Below are positions 23,898 through 32,318 of a stretch of DNA of 47,589 nucleotides, piece by piece (position 1 is the stretch's first letter; every line of letters starts with the position of its first letter). The notes beneath the pieces were generated by a model, which saw nothing but the letters and a program-made list of their open reading frames with translations, was not told where the DNA came from and searched no databases. Source of the stretch: Facklamia sp050409585 (GTDB lineage: Bacteria > Bacillota > Bacilli > Lactobacillales > Aerococcaceae); assembly GCF_050409585.1 (NCBI RefSeq), contig NZ_JBNUPE010000014.1, positions 1-47,589 of the forward strand, given 5' to 3'. Made by a program: the position numbers and the translations under genes.

Positions 23898-25927
23898 ATG
23901 AAAAAAATATATATTACCTTATCAAATTTAATCATGTTACTACTAGTGATAAACGTTATGAATTTTTCCGCTGAGATCGTTACTTTTTCGCAGTATCCAG
24001 GGGTTCAAATCATAAATTTTGATCAAAATATTCAGCGGGATGAATTTGAAGCCGCATTACATGATTTTGCACAACAACATGAAATTCTCGTGGGCCGAAG
24101 AATAGTAGAACCAAATGAATCTGGCCAGACAAATTTTACTTATGCCCTTTATGGTGATAAAAAATTGCCCGCTAAAATAGTTAAAGCCACTAACGAGAGT
24201 ATTCAAAATAGTGATTTAGCAGCAAGTTACTTAGTTTTCGAAGGAGCTTCCTCTCAATCTATCCTGAAGGAATATTTTGAACAATATGGAGCAAAAACTA
24301 TCGTTATTCCTGCGACGAGTCCTTTTCAATATGCAAAGAACTTGTACTTAAATCCCTCCGTCATCATCACGCTAGCAATTCTGCTGCTGACTTATTTTTC
24401 ACTGTCTTTAATACAAATTATAAAAAAAGCAAAAGTAATAGGCATCAAAAGAATTTCAGGTGCAACTACAAAGACAATCTATCACCAATTGATATCTCAG
24501 GATATACGCTATGTTATTATGATGATATTTATTACAACCTGTCTTTCAGGCCTTTTGTTAAAAATAAACGGACATTCAACGTGGTATCTTTTTAGCATAA
24601 CATTTTATTCTTTACTAATCTTTAATAGCATCATTTTGTTTTTAAATCTTTGTTTGAGTCTAATACTTTATATCTATACTGATCAATACAGGCTTTTTTC
24701 AATTATAAAAGGAAAATTACCTTATCGTTTTCTGCTAATTTTCATGCTATTCGGTCAAGTGTTTTCTGTATTTATTTTAGGCTATACGATCGATCAATCT
24801 TTAACCCTTGCGGATTCACTACATACTCTCCGGAAAGCTTCTAATAAATGGGAAGGTAATGCTGAGTTATTTGATATTAAATTTGGGCTAGCGCCGTTGA
24901 TGAATTCTTCTAAACATAACAAACAATCCTTCAAAAAATGGTATTCTTTTACCCAAGAAGCATTAAATGAACAGGATGCTTTCTTTATAAAAGTACAAAA
25001 TAATGGTTTGGAAGTAAATGAATTTTCTGATCCTGCTCCAATTCAAGATGCTAACCTATTTAATAAAGTAATTTTTGTAAGTCCGAATTATGTCAAGAGA
25101 GAAAAATTTGATTTATCTGAAGAAAGAATTGAAAGATTTAATCATTTAAGTCTAGGAGAATTTGGTCTTATTATTCCAAGAGAACTTCAAGATTCAAAAA
25201 ATCAAATTGAAAATTACTTTATGGATTATTTAACAACGTTCAGTCGTGAAGGAGTCGAAAACGATTCTAAAATATTATATGATGTAAAGCCGATTACTTT
25301 TTTTCTGATCGTTTGAATTCCGTGTTCTTGTACAATACAGAGAATTTTTCAAAAGAGACTGTTTCAAATCAACAGTATCTATCTCAGCCAATTATTGTTG
25401 TAATGTCACCTGAATCTACGGGTAACACCTTGCCTTCATATATGCATTGGATGATTAATGCCGCTAAAAACATTAAGTATACAGGGTATGATGAAACAAT
25501 TAGTCTTTTAAAAAAATATGATTTATATTCTAAAATATCTTATTTAGTTAATTCAAGACAAACATACTTGGAAAAAATTACTAATTATAAAACTCATTTA
25601 ATCACTCATTTGTTTGCTTCCTTTTTCGCATGTTTATCCTCATTATTACTTTTCATTTGTATGAATCAAGTTTATTTTAACCAGTTCCGTCGTGATATTT
25701 TAATAAAGAGAATCTCAGGGTTAAATTTTTGGCAAAATCATCAAGTTTATCTTGCATTGCAATTACTAATTTTTATCATCGCTTTTGGTTTATCAATGAT
25801 AATAGCTAATCATAAAGTGAGTGTTTTAATCAATATAATCATCTTTTTGTCAATCGCTTTATTATCCCTAGTATTCCAAGCAAAAAAAGAAAACCGTCAG
25901 TCTTTAACCCTCTTGAAAGGAGCTTAA
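23898..25927 (+). pseudogene. Locus A permease, lactococcin-972-associated type, frameshifted
   Basis: Two reading frames, 23898-25316 (472 codons) and 25313-25927 (204 codons), together match the intact 668-residue paralogue at 27782-29788 along its whole length. Layout: N-terminal TM, extracellular domain, three TMs, a second extracellular domain, two TMs and a QAKKENRQSLTLLKGA end. This is the bacteriocin-associated integral membrane (putative immunity, DUF1430) family. The frame changes by -1 at a run of seven T residues (25298-25304) in ACT TTT TTT CTG. One more T would restore the frame. A sequencing error, a real mutation, or programmed -1 slippage on T TTT TTT are all possible. The ATPase gene follows after one base. 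Confidence 0.85.
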
Positions 25928-25928
25928 T

Positions 25929-26573
25929 ATGATTCAAGTAACTCATCTTCATAAAAATTTCGGCCAACGTTCCCTATTTGCTGACTTGAATTTGAACTTT
26001 GAAGCTGGCACGTCCTATGCCCTAACCGGTCAAAGCGGATCGGGGAAAACCACATTATTGAATATGATTGCCCATCTTGAAGTTTATGATCAAGGACAGA
26101 TCCTCTTTAAAGGCCAAGATCTTAAATCGATTAAAGACTTCGTCTTCTTTCGTGATTATTTAGGTTACCTCTTCCAAAATTTTGGCTTAATTGAAAATGA
26201 AACCATTGAAGCCAATCTAGCTTTAGGGCTAATCGGAAAGAAGCTAAGTAAACCGGACAAAAAGACTCGCATGCATGAAATCTTGGACCAAGTGGGCTTA
26301 AATTATTTGAAGTTAGATCGCAAGGTCTTTGAATTATCTGGTGGAGAAGCCCAACGAGTCGCACTTGCTAAGGTAATCTTAAAAGATCCGCCTCTCATCC
26401 TTGCAGACGAACCCACTGCATCGATTGACATTGAAAACGCTAAGGCTATCATGAAAAAACTCCTCTCTCTCAGTAATGATAATCGTGTCATCCTCATTGC
26501 CACCCATGATCCATTAGTTTGGGAGATGGTTGATCAAGTAGTGGATTTGAATGCGTTGCATCAGAAACATTAA
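25929..26573 (+). CDS. Locus A ABC transporter ATPase (lactococcin-972 type)
   Basis: The 214-residue nucleotide-binding subunit of a putative bacteriocin export or immunity ABC transporter. It is intact. Aromatic A-loop residue in KNFGQ, Walker A GQSGSGKTT (35-43), Q-loop YLFQNFGLIE, signature LSGGEAQR, Walker B PLILADEPT, and H-loop ATHDP. ATG follows AAGGAGCTTAAT, one base after the permease stop. It resembles closely the damaged ATPase of locus B, so it could serve either permease. Confidence 0.92.
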   Translation: MIQVTHLHKNFGQRSLFADLNLNFEAGTSYALTGQSGSGKTTLLNMIAHLEVYDQGQILFKGQDLKSIKDFVFFRDYLGYLFQNFGLIENETIEANLALGLIGKKLSKPDKKTRMHEILDQVGLNYLKLDRKVFELSGGEAQRVALAKVILKDPPLILADEPTASIDIENAKAIMKKLLSLSNDNRVILIATHDPLVWEMVDQVVDLNALHQKH

Positions 26574-27129
26574 TACGAACAGTCACTTCTTTAATGTTTC
26601 TACCGCGAAAGCCAAATGAATTCTTCTCTGTAATGAATATGAACTATTTGAAGTAATTATGTAATTATGAAATCTTTTATTATGATGTGATAAGCTCAAC
26701 GTATGGTAATCACCGATTGCCAATAATTCTGGTACAAATCATGTCAGGCAAATTAATAGCATCGATCTACTTCTTTTTAAATGAGTACTTATTTATTGCC
26801 ACTACGCTTTCAACTCACACAAGCATCTTCCTCACAAAGCTAGCAGTGTCGGATAATTCTTACGTGTGGCCGATTGCAACTTAATCTATATCTGTTCTAC
26901 TGCTAGCTTCTCGATTGAAGGATTTTATCGCACTTTTTACTAAATCTGCTATTTTTTTTGAAAGACCAAGTATGATGTGACCCTCAAAAGTTAGAGATAA
27001 AAACTAACTTTTGAGGGTCACATCATACTTGGTCTTCTCTAGCACTTGGCTTTGCCCTACCTTCTATAGTTGGCAAAGAGCTAACTATTCATACTAATTG
27101 ACTAATCTTTATATTATTCTTACCCAAAA
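26574..27129. other. Gap between the convergent ABC loci
   Basis: About 550 bp with no supported gene. A 65-codon frame (26687-26884) starts at GTG without a ribosome binding site and is not credible. The notable structure is a perfect 33-bp inverted repeat at 26962-27036. Confidence 0.5.
26962..27036. repeat. Perfect 33-bp inverted repeat
   Basis: Arms 26962-26994 and 27004-27036 are exact reverse complements around a nine-base AT loop. The inner half (TGTGACCCTCAAAAGTTAG) resembles the terminal inverted repeat of IS3-type elements, while the outer half (AAGACCAAGTATGA) is duplicated flank. It may be the scar of an insertion sequence, a tiny fold-back element, or a double-sided terminator, since it sits exactly between convergent operons. 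Confidence 0.85.
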
Positions 27130-27780
27130 TTAATGGAAACTTGTTGGCATACCCAATCGATCCATTGAAACAATCTCATCAGCCATTGTCCAAATAGATG
27201 GATTATGAGCAACAAAGATAATGAGTCTATTCTCATCTCTCAAGGAGAGCAAAATATCCATAATCGCTTTAGCTGTCTCAGGGTCAACGGATGCAGTAGG
27301 TTCATCCGCTAAGATAAGAGGAGAGTTTTTAAGAATAACCTTAGCTAAAGCCACGCGCTGTGATTCTCCTCCTGATAATTCAAAATTTTTCTTATTGAGA
27401 CTTAAATAAGAGAGACCAACACGCATTAAAGCTTCTTTTTCCTTCTTGTGTTGCTCAGTTTTACTAATTTTTTGACCAATTAGACCGAGTTTTAAGTTTT
27501 CTTCAATCGTCTGACTTTCTATGAGACCAAAATTTTGAAACAAATACCCCAACTCCTGACGGAAAAAATCACTCGATTTATACTTGCTCAACTCCTTATT
27601 CCGAAAGGAAATCGTTCCATCATAACTTTCAAGTTTCCCCATCCTATTCATAAGCGTTGATTTACCACTCCCACTTGAACCAATCAAAGCAAAAACCTTA
27701 TTGGCTTCAAAAGTCATAGAAAGATCTGAAAATAAGACACGGTCACCAAACTATTAGCCCACTTTTTCTAATCGAATCAT
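27130..27780 (-). pseudogene. Locus B ABC transporter ATPase with two tandem stop codons
   Basis: From ATG at 27780 (AAAGGAG upstream, next to the permease stop) the frame reads MIRLEKVG, then TAA TAG (27751-27756), then FGDRVLFSDLS and on through a complete ATPase: Walker A GSSGSGKST, YLFQNFGLIE, signature LSGGESQR, Walker B LILADEPT and an H-loop VAHNP. Reinitiation at the internal ATG 27717 would give 195 residues lacking the first beta-strand and the A-loop aromatic, and no ribosome binding site precedes it. The rest shows no decay, so inactivation looks recent. Confidence 0.85.
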
Positions 27781-27781
27781 C

Positions 27782-29788
27782 TTAGGCTCCTTTCAAAATA
27801 AGCATCGCCATTTTATTTTCCTTTTTCATTTGCAAATGCAATTGTAGGACTGAAATGCCGGTAAACAGTAAAAATACCAAGCAAGCAAGCACGATATCCG
27901 TTACAAGAAAGACGCTGCCAATAACACCCAGCAAGAAAACAAGTATCTGCGCTAGCAGATAGTTTCTATGAATTTCTAAGAAACGAAGGCCTGCTATGCG
28001 TTTAATAAAGATATCGCGTCGAAATTCTTCAAAATAAAGTTGATTCATCGTATGAAACATTAAAATAGACGTCACAATGCCTAATACTGCCCCAGCAATC
28101 ATTGCCCAAACTTCTCGTTGCAGATTATCCAGTAAGGTTTGATGGATTTGATACCCTGTCTGAAGTTCAGCCACCCAATTTTCAAGTCCGTATTTTGCAA
28201 TCAGTGATTGGGCATCTCCTAAACGATCAAAAAAGAAATAGGACGATAGCGCTTGCTGCCAAAACAAGTAAGATTGTTCACCCGTTGAATGTGGAGTCAA
28301 AACAATGATAATCGGATCTTTAAGGAATTGTTGATAGGAAAGGGGCGTTGCATTATAGACAAATCGCTGATATCCCGTTTTTAAGTATGCAACAGTCGCC
28401 TTCATTTTTTGACGGTTATCCTGGCTAGCCATAAGCGTTGTTGTAGCGTCTTCAAAGACGGTCTGGTAATGACTTGCATTTGATTGAAGCTTATCTGGCA
28501 AAAGGAGAACGAACTCACCTACAGCTAACTTATTTAGTTTCCTGTCGATTTCGGGAGGCACTGCAATCTGTTGCCGTTTTAAATAGCTAGGAGTGACAAT
28601 CAAGACGTTGCCTTGTGGTTGATAAAGCTCATGATCAGATAAGGGTAGACTAACAGTACTTGGTCCTCTTTGAAACCCTTGTTCTGCTAAATAATGCCTT
28701 GAAAGAATCGCACGATTTTCTGAGATGGCTTGATCCATCAATTGAAACCATGTTTGTTGTTTCTCAATCATTTCTTTCTTGTTTCCGATTGAGCCACTTC
28801 GGGCAAAATTCAGAGAGACGAGCTGATTTTCTTTTTGCCAAATAGCCTGACCTTGTTTTTGCTGTTGCAAGGCATGGGTATAATTTAGTGTCCAACTAAC
28901 CCCTATAGAAACAATAATGAAAGCTAAAAATTGACCCATTAAAATGAGACTAATGATTCCCCTCACCGGAATTTGTCCTTTTATAACCTGCATCAAGTGC
29001 ACTTTTTTAATACCGACTGCAAATAAACTAGCAAAGAATAAGGAAATAATCAGCAAAAAAAGATTGTAAAGGAATAGACCCGCTCCTATTGTATAAAAAG
29101 CTATCAAAGGGGTTGAAACTACTGATTTTAGAATCATTGCTAACAGGAAACCAGCGCCTAGACCGATTGAAAGGTTAACGAGGTCTCGACCAATGGGTCT
29201 GAGAAAAATTCCCCAACGACTTTCGCCAGAAATTAAACGAATGCCCGCTGTTCTTAGAGCACGAATTTGATAAATTAAACTAAGCGCTCCAAAGGTTAAA
29301 AAGAAAATCAGTAAGCCGATGAGTTGAAAGCCATTACTAAATATGGAAGCTAGAACGGTAACCCCAGAAGGAATAGCTGGAGAGAGTCTAGTCAATCCTG
29401 CATCCTTTAATGTTGTTTTCAATAGATCTAGGTCTAAATTTCCCTTAAAGATAAAATAGTTAGTCAGTACACTACTCGTTTTAGCTGCTTCCCTTGATTT
29501 TGCAGTGAGACCTGGTGGTAATTTTCCAGTTCCAAAAGTGGTATAAGAAAAGACGGGCTTTCCGTCTGCCCCAGGTTCTTGGTGCTGAATGGCGATGAGA
29601 CTATCTGTATCTTGTGCCAATAAGGTTAAATGATCGGCCACCTTCTCAAAATCAGCCTCAGAAGAAGCATCAAATACCGAAACATTTGGATAATAATAAG
29701 AAACATAGGTATCTCCCCAAATGTTAACCACCCATACCAAAAAGAGACCCACCAATAGATTCGACAGAATAATAAAAATCCGCTTCAT
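27782..29788 (-). CDS. Locus B permease, lactococcin-972-associated integral membrane protein
   Basis: An intact 668-residue membrane protein of the DUF1430/bacteriocin-associated (putative immunity) family. TM near 5-22, extracellular domain 25-150, TMs about 153-175, 203-225, 232-258 and 280-303, a second extracellular domain 305-560, then TMs about 568-590 and 612-645 and a charged end. This FtsX/MacB-like layout pairs with a soluble ATPase to expel peptides or protect the envelope. ATG follows GGGGAG. A terminator hairpin lies in the leader. The partner ATPase next door carries nonsense codons. Confidence 0.9.
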   Translation of the reverse strand: MKRIFIILSNLLVGLFLVWVVNIWGDTYVSYYYPNVSVFDASSEADFEKVADHLTLLAQDTDSLIAIQHQEPGADGKPVFSYTTFGTGKLPPGLTAKSREAAKTSSVLTNYFIFKGNLDLDLLKTTLKDAGLTRLSPAIPSGVTVLASIFSNGFQLIGLLIFFLTFGALSLIYQIRALRTAGIRLISGESRWGIFLRPIGRDLVNLSIGLGAGFLLAMILKSVVSTPLIAFYTIGAGLFLYNLFLLIISLFFASLFAVGIKKVHLMQVIKGQIPVRGIISLILMGQFLAFIIVSIGVSWTLNYTHALQQQKQGQAIWQKENQLVSLNFARSGSIGNKKEMIEKQQTWFQLMDQAISENRAILSRHYLAEQGFQRGPSTVSLPLSDHELYQPQGNVLIVTPSYLKRQQIAVPPEIDRKLNKLAVGEFVLLLPDKLQSNASHYQTVFEDATTTLMASQDNRQKMKATVAYLKTGYQRFVYNATPLSYQQFLKDPIIIVLTPHSTGEQSYLFWQQALSSYFFFDRLGDAQSLIAKYGLENWVAELQTGYQIHQTLLDNLQREVWAMIAGAVLGIVTSILMFHTMNQLYFEEFRRDIFIKRIAGLRFLEIHRNYLLAQILVFLLGVIGSVFLVTDIVLACLVFLLFTGISVLQLHLQMKKENKMAMLILKGA

Positions 29789-29800
29789 ATGCTCCCCTCA

Positions 29801-29825
29801 TTTTTAAAAAGCGGGACTCAGCCCG
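29801..29825 (-). terminator. Terminator or attenuator ahead of the locus B permease
   Basis: On the minus strand GCGGG pairs with CCCGC around a five-base loop, followed by TTTTTAAA. It sits between the small peptide frame and the permease start, so it could limit transcription into the transporter genes. Confidence 0.65.
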
Positions 29826-29874
29826 CCCAATCTGATTAATTATCAAATACTACTATGTACAACTTGATAAAATT

Positions 29875-30068
29875 TTAAAATCCTGCATCAAATACAACTC
29901 TTTCACCAAGGTTTGTATTGATAAAAGCGTAAGAAGTATATCTTGCATTTTTAGAATCGAAACTTTCATTATTCCGCGTTCTACTTCCGACATAAGATAT
30001 CTCCTTCCAGGTATTGGCACTTAAATTCCCAAACTACTACAAAGCAACTTAATTGTTTTAACTCTCAT
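29875..30068 (-). pseudogene. Small secreted-peptide gene remnant upstream of the ABC permease
   Basis: One frame starts MRVKTIKLLCSSLGI then stops; another, shifted, reads FGNLSANTWKEISYVGS and continues to an end in INTNLGERVVFDAGF (29875). Joined, they would make a peptide of about 60 residues with a signal-like start and a Tyr/Asn/Arg-rich, Cys-free body, in the place where lactococcin-972-type loci carry the bacteriocin gene. I see no clear lactococcin-972 sequence match. An alternative frame from ATG 29993, with AAGGAG seven bases upstream, encodes 46 unrelated residues. Confidence 0.3.
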
Positions 30069-30474
30069 TATAATACTCTATTATCACTCCTTTATATAAA
30101 TTAAAATTATTTAGAATGTTTAATGCTTTAATGAACGGTCATTGACTATGAATTTCATTTCTAAATTGTACATAATCTCAACAATTATACGAAATTAAAA
30201 AGTTCAAATATATTCTAATATTGAATTTATATTTTTTCAATTAATTATGTTTTATTTTTAATAGCCTTTTTATTAATAGCTTACAACAATCAATTAATTG
30301 CAAATTAATTCTATATCTTATACCCGCTCTTCAGCTAGAAAACACTGAGTTTATAAAAGAGATGTAATCCCAGCTTCCCGCTTCAATTATTCTTCATTTA
30401 ATCGCTAGTGCTAAAAGATGATCAGAAACTAAGAAGATTGTTCATAAAGGAATATCGACTATAAACTTCCAAGA

Positions 30475-30511
30475 TAAAAAAGTACCACTAGGTCATGTAT
30501 AGTGGTACTTG
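30475..30511 (-). terminator. Terminator-like hairpin
   Basis: AAGTACCACTA/TAGTGGTACTT with a nine-base loop and, on the minus strand, a following run of T residues. No gene is visible on the minus strand just upstream, so it may be a relic or end antisense transcription. Confidence 0.55.
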
Positions 30512-30670
30512 TTAAAAAATGAATGTCTGTTTCTTATAAAGAATAATCATCATTTTATGTTTTCCACTCTCGAAAACTTATGTCACATCCGCGTATTGCA
30601 TAATCCTATTCCATAAAATTTTATTAAAAATTAACTAGATTTCACAAATTTTCTTTTTTAATTGGATCGT

Positions 30671-30700
30671 TTTACCTTTAGAATTTTTTTATGTTATAAT
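30671..30700 (+). promoter_or_regulatory. Predicted promoter of the MATE gene
   Basis: TTTACC (30671-30676), an 18-base spacer, and a perfect TATAAT (30695-30700), about 50 bases before the GTG start. Confidence 0.6.
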
Positions 30701-30752
30701 GGGAAGTCGATTATCATAATAAAAATAAATTTGCTAAGAAAGGAAGAAATTT

Positions 30753-32162
30753 GTGACAGAAACTAATCCCTCGCTTGAAATTCCTAACATACACAACCCT
30801 CTTGAAACTGAACCCGTGTCCAAATTACTTAAACAATTTGCAATTCCCAGTATTATTGCCAACCTGGCCAACTCTCTTTACAATATCGTAGATCAAATCT
30901 TTATTGGACAAGGAGTTGGCTATTTAGGAAATGCAGCAACCAATATCGCTTTTCCGATAACGACGGTCTGTTTAGCCATCGGATTACTCACAGGAATTGG
31001 CGCCGCTGCTAACTTTAATTTAACTATTGGTCGAAAAGATTTCACTACGGCTCGCAATACACTCGCAACAGCCTTTGGATTTTTACTTTTATCGGGAATT
31101 CTTCTCGCTCTTATAGTCTTTTGGCAAGCAGGTCCACTAATGAAATTTTTCGGAGCTACTGAAAAAGTTTATCCTCTGTCCGTTCAATATGTACAAATTA
31201 TTGCTATCGGCATTCCTTTTTTTATGTTGAATATTGGTGGAGCAAATCTCGTTAGAGCAGATGGTAGTGCAAAATACTCCATGATAAGTGTTCTCGTAGG
31301 GGCAGCAATCAATACAGCATTGAACCCTCTGTTTATTTTCGGATTTAATTGGGGAATGCGTGGTGCTGCTTTGGCCACAATTATCGGGCAAATAGTCTCA
31401 GGACTTTTTATTCTTGCTTATATTCCAAAATTCAAACTAGTATCCATTCATTTTCGTGAAATAACTATCCAGCTGAACGAACTTTGGCAAATATTTAAAC
31501 TGGGTATCAACTCTTTTGTCTTTCAGTTGTCAAATACCGTCGTTCAAATTGTCCTCAATAATACTCTTAAATTTGCCGGAGCCAACTCTATTTACGGAGC
31601 GGATATCCCAATCGCTGCTGCTGGTATTACCATTAAAATTAACACCTTGTTCATAGGTGTTGTCATCGGAATCGTTCAAGGAGCTCAACCTATTTTGGGT
31701 GTCAATTACGGCGCTAGAAACTATCAGCGCGTTAGAGACACTTTCAAATTAGAGATGAAAGTTTTAGCCGCTTTCTCATTAATAATGTTTGTTATCTTCC
31801 AAACCCTCACCCGTCCTTTAATCCGTATCTTTGGTAATGGTGAGGAGTTATACTTTACTTATGCCATGCATTACTTACGTAGCTTTTTATTCATGACGGT
31901 TATTATAGGCATGCACATTGGAATGGCAAATCTCCTATCAGCCATTGGTTATGGCTTTAAGAGTGCATTATTGGCCCTTAGTAAACAGATTTTTTTCTTG
32001 CTTCCCCTCATTTTGTTTTTTGGCCACCAGTTCGGTGTCGAACAAGTCCCTTTGGCAGCCCCTATCGCGGACGTAATGGCTTTTATCTTAGCTAGCTATG
32101 TCATTTATCATCAATTCCAATCAATGCCAAAAAAGGATCTGGGAACACTGCCTCCTCTTTAA
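30753..32162 (+). CDS. MATE family efflux transporter
   Basis: A 469-residue exporter with twelve predicted TMs in two MatE halves. Typical elements are the N-terminal PSIIANLANSLYNIVDQIFIGQGVG, the RADGSAKYSMISVLVGAAINTALNPLFIFGFNWGMRGAALATIIGQ region and IVQGAQPILGVNYGARNYQRV in the second half. Cation-coupled drug export is typical, but substrate is unknown. The start is GTG, six bases after AAAGGAAG. Monocistronic, with its own promoter and terminator. Confidence 0.93.
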   Translation: MTETNPSLEIPNIHNPLETEPVSKLLKQFAIPSIIANLANSLYNIVDQIFIGQGVGYLGNAATNIAFPITTVCLAIGLLTGIGAAANFNLTIGRKDFTTARNTLATAFGFLLLSGILLALIVFWQAGPLMKFFGATEKVYPLSVQYVQIIAIGIPFFMLNIGGANLVRADGSAKYSMISVLVGAAINTALNPLFIFGFNWGMRGAALATIIGQIVSGLFILAYIPKFKLVSIHFREITIQLNELWQIFKLGINSFVFQLSNTVVQIVLNNTLKFAGANSIYGADIPIAAAGITIKINTLFIGVVIGIVQGAQPILGVNYGARNYQRVRDTFKLEMKVLAAFSLIMFVIFQTLTRPLIRIFGNGEELYFTYAMHYLRSFLFMTVIIGMHIGMANLLSAIGYGFKSALLALSKQIFFLLPLILFFGHQFGVEQVPLAAPIADVMAFILASYVIYHQFQSMPKKDLGTLPPL

Positions 32163-32184
32163 GGATGCAAATCGTCTAACCTTA

Positions 32185-32229
32185 AAATTTAAGCCCCCTG
32201 CATGATTTTTGCAGGGGGCTTAAATTTTT
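32185..32229 (+). terminator. Terminator of the MATE gene
   Basis: Strong GC-rich stem AAGCCCCCTGC/GCAGGGGGCTT extended by AAATTT pairs and a T-run. Confidence 0.9.
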
Positions 32230-32271
32230 CCCCTAGTTGATTATTAAATACTGTCCCTTTTAGAAAACGAA

Positions 32272-32309
32272 TAAAAAAACCCTTGATAGAAGTTGTTCTA
32301 TCAGGGGTT
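32272..32309 (-). terminator. Terminator of the pdh operon
   Basis: On the minus strand AACCCCTGATAGA pairs with TCTATCAAGGGTT (one G:T), followed by seven T residues. It lies just after the dihydrolipoyl dehydrogenase stop. Confidence 0.9.
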
Positions 32310-32318
32310 ATAGAGTTA

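Larger units (their letters stand above)
30069..30752. other. AT-rich gap before the MATE gene
   Basis: Nearly 700 bp with no supported gene. A stretch around 30310-30440 looks like old coding DNA but is riddled with stops. A hairpin with terminator form lies at 30475-30511 and the MATE promoter at 30671-30700. Confidence 0.5.

Noticed and set aside
26687..26884. 65-codon frame between the ABC loci
   Set aside because: GTG start without ribosome binding site, no recognisable motif, and surrounding DNA looks like decay.
29853..29993. 46-codon frame with good AAGGAG, starting MSEVERG
   Set aside because: The protein is unlike any peptide class I know, and the overlapping frame has more protein-like composition; kept only as an alternative.
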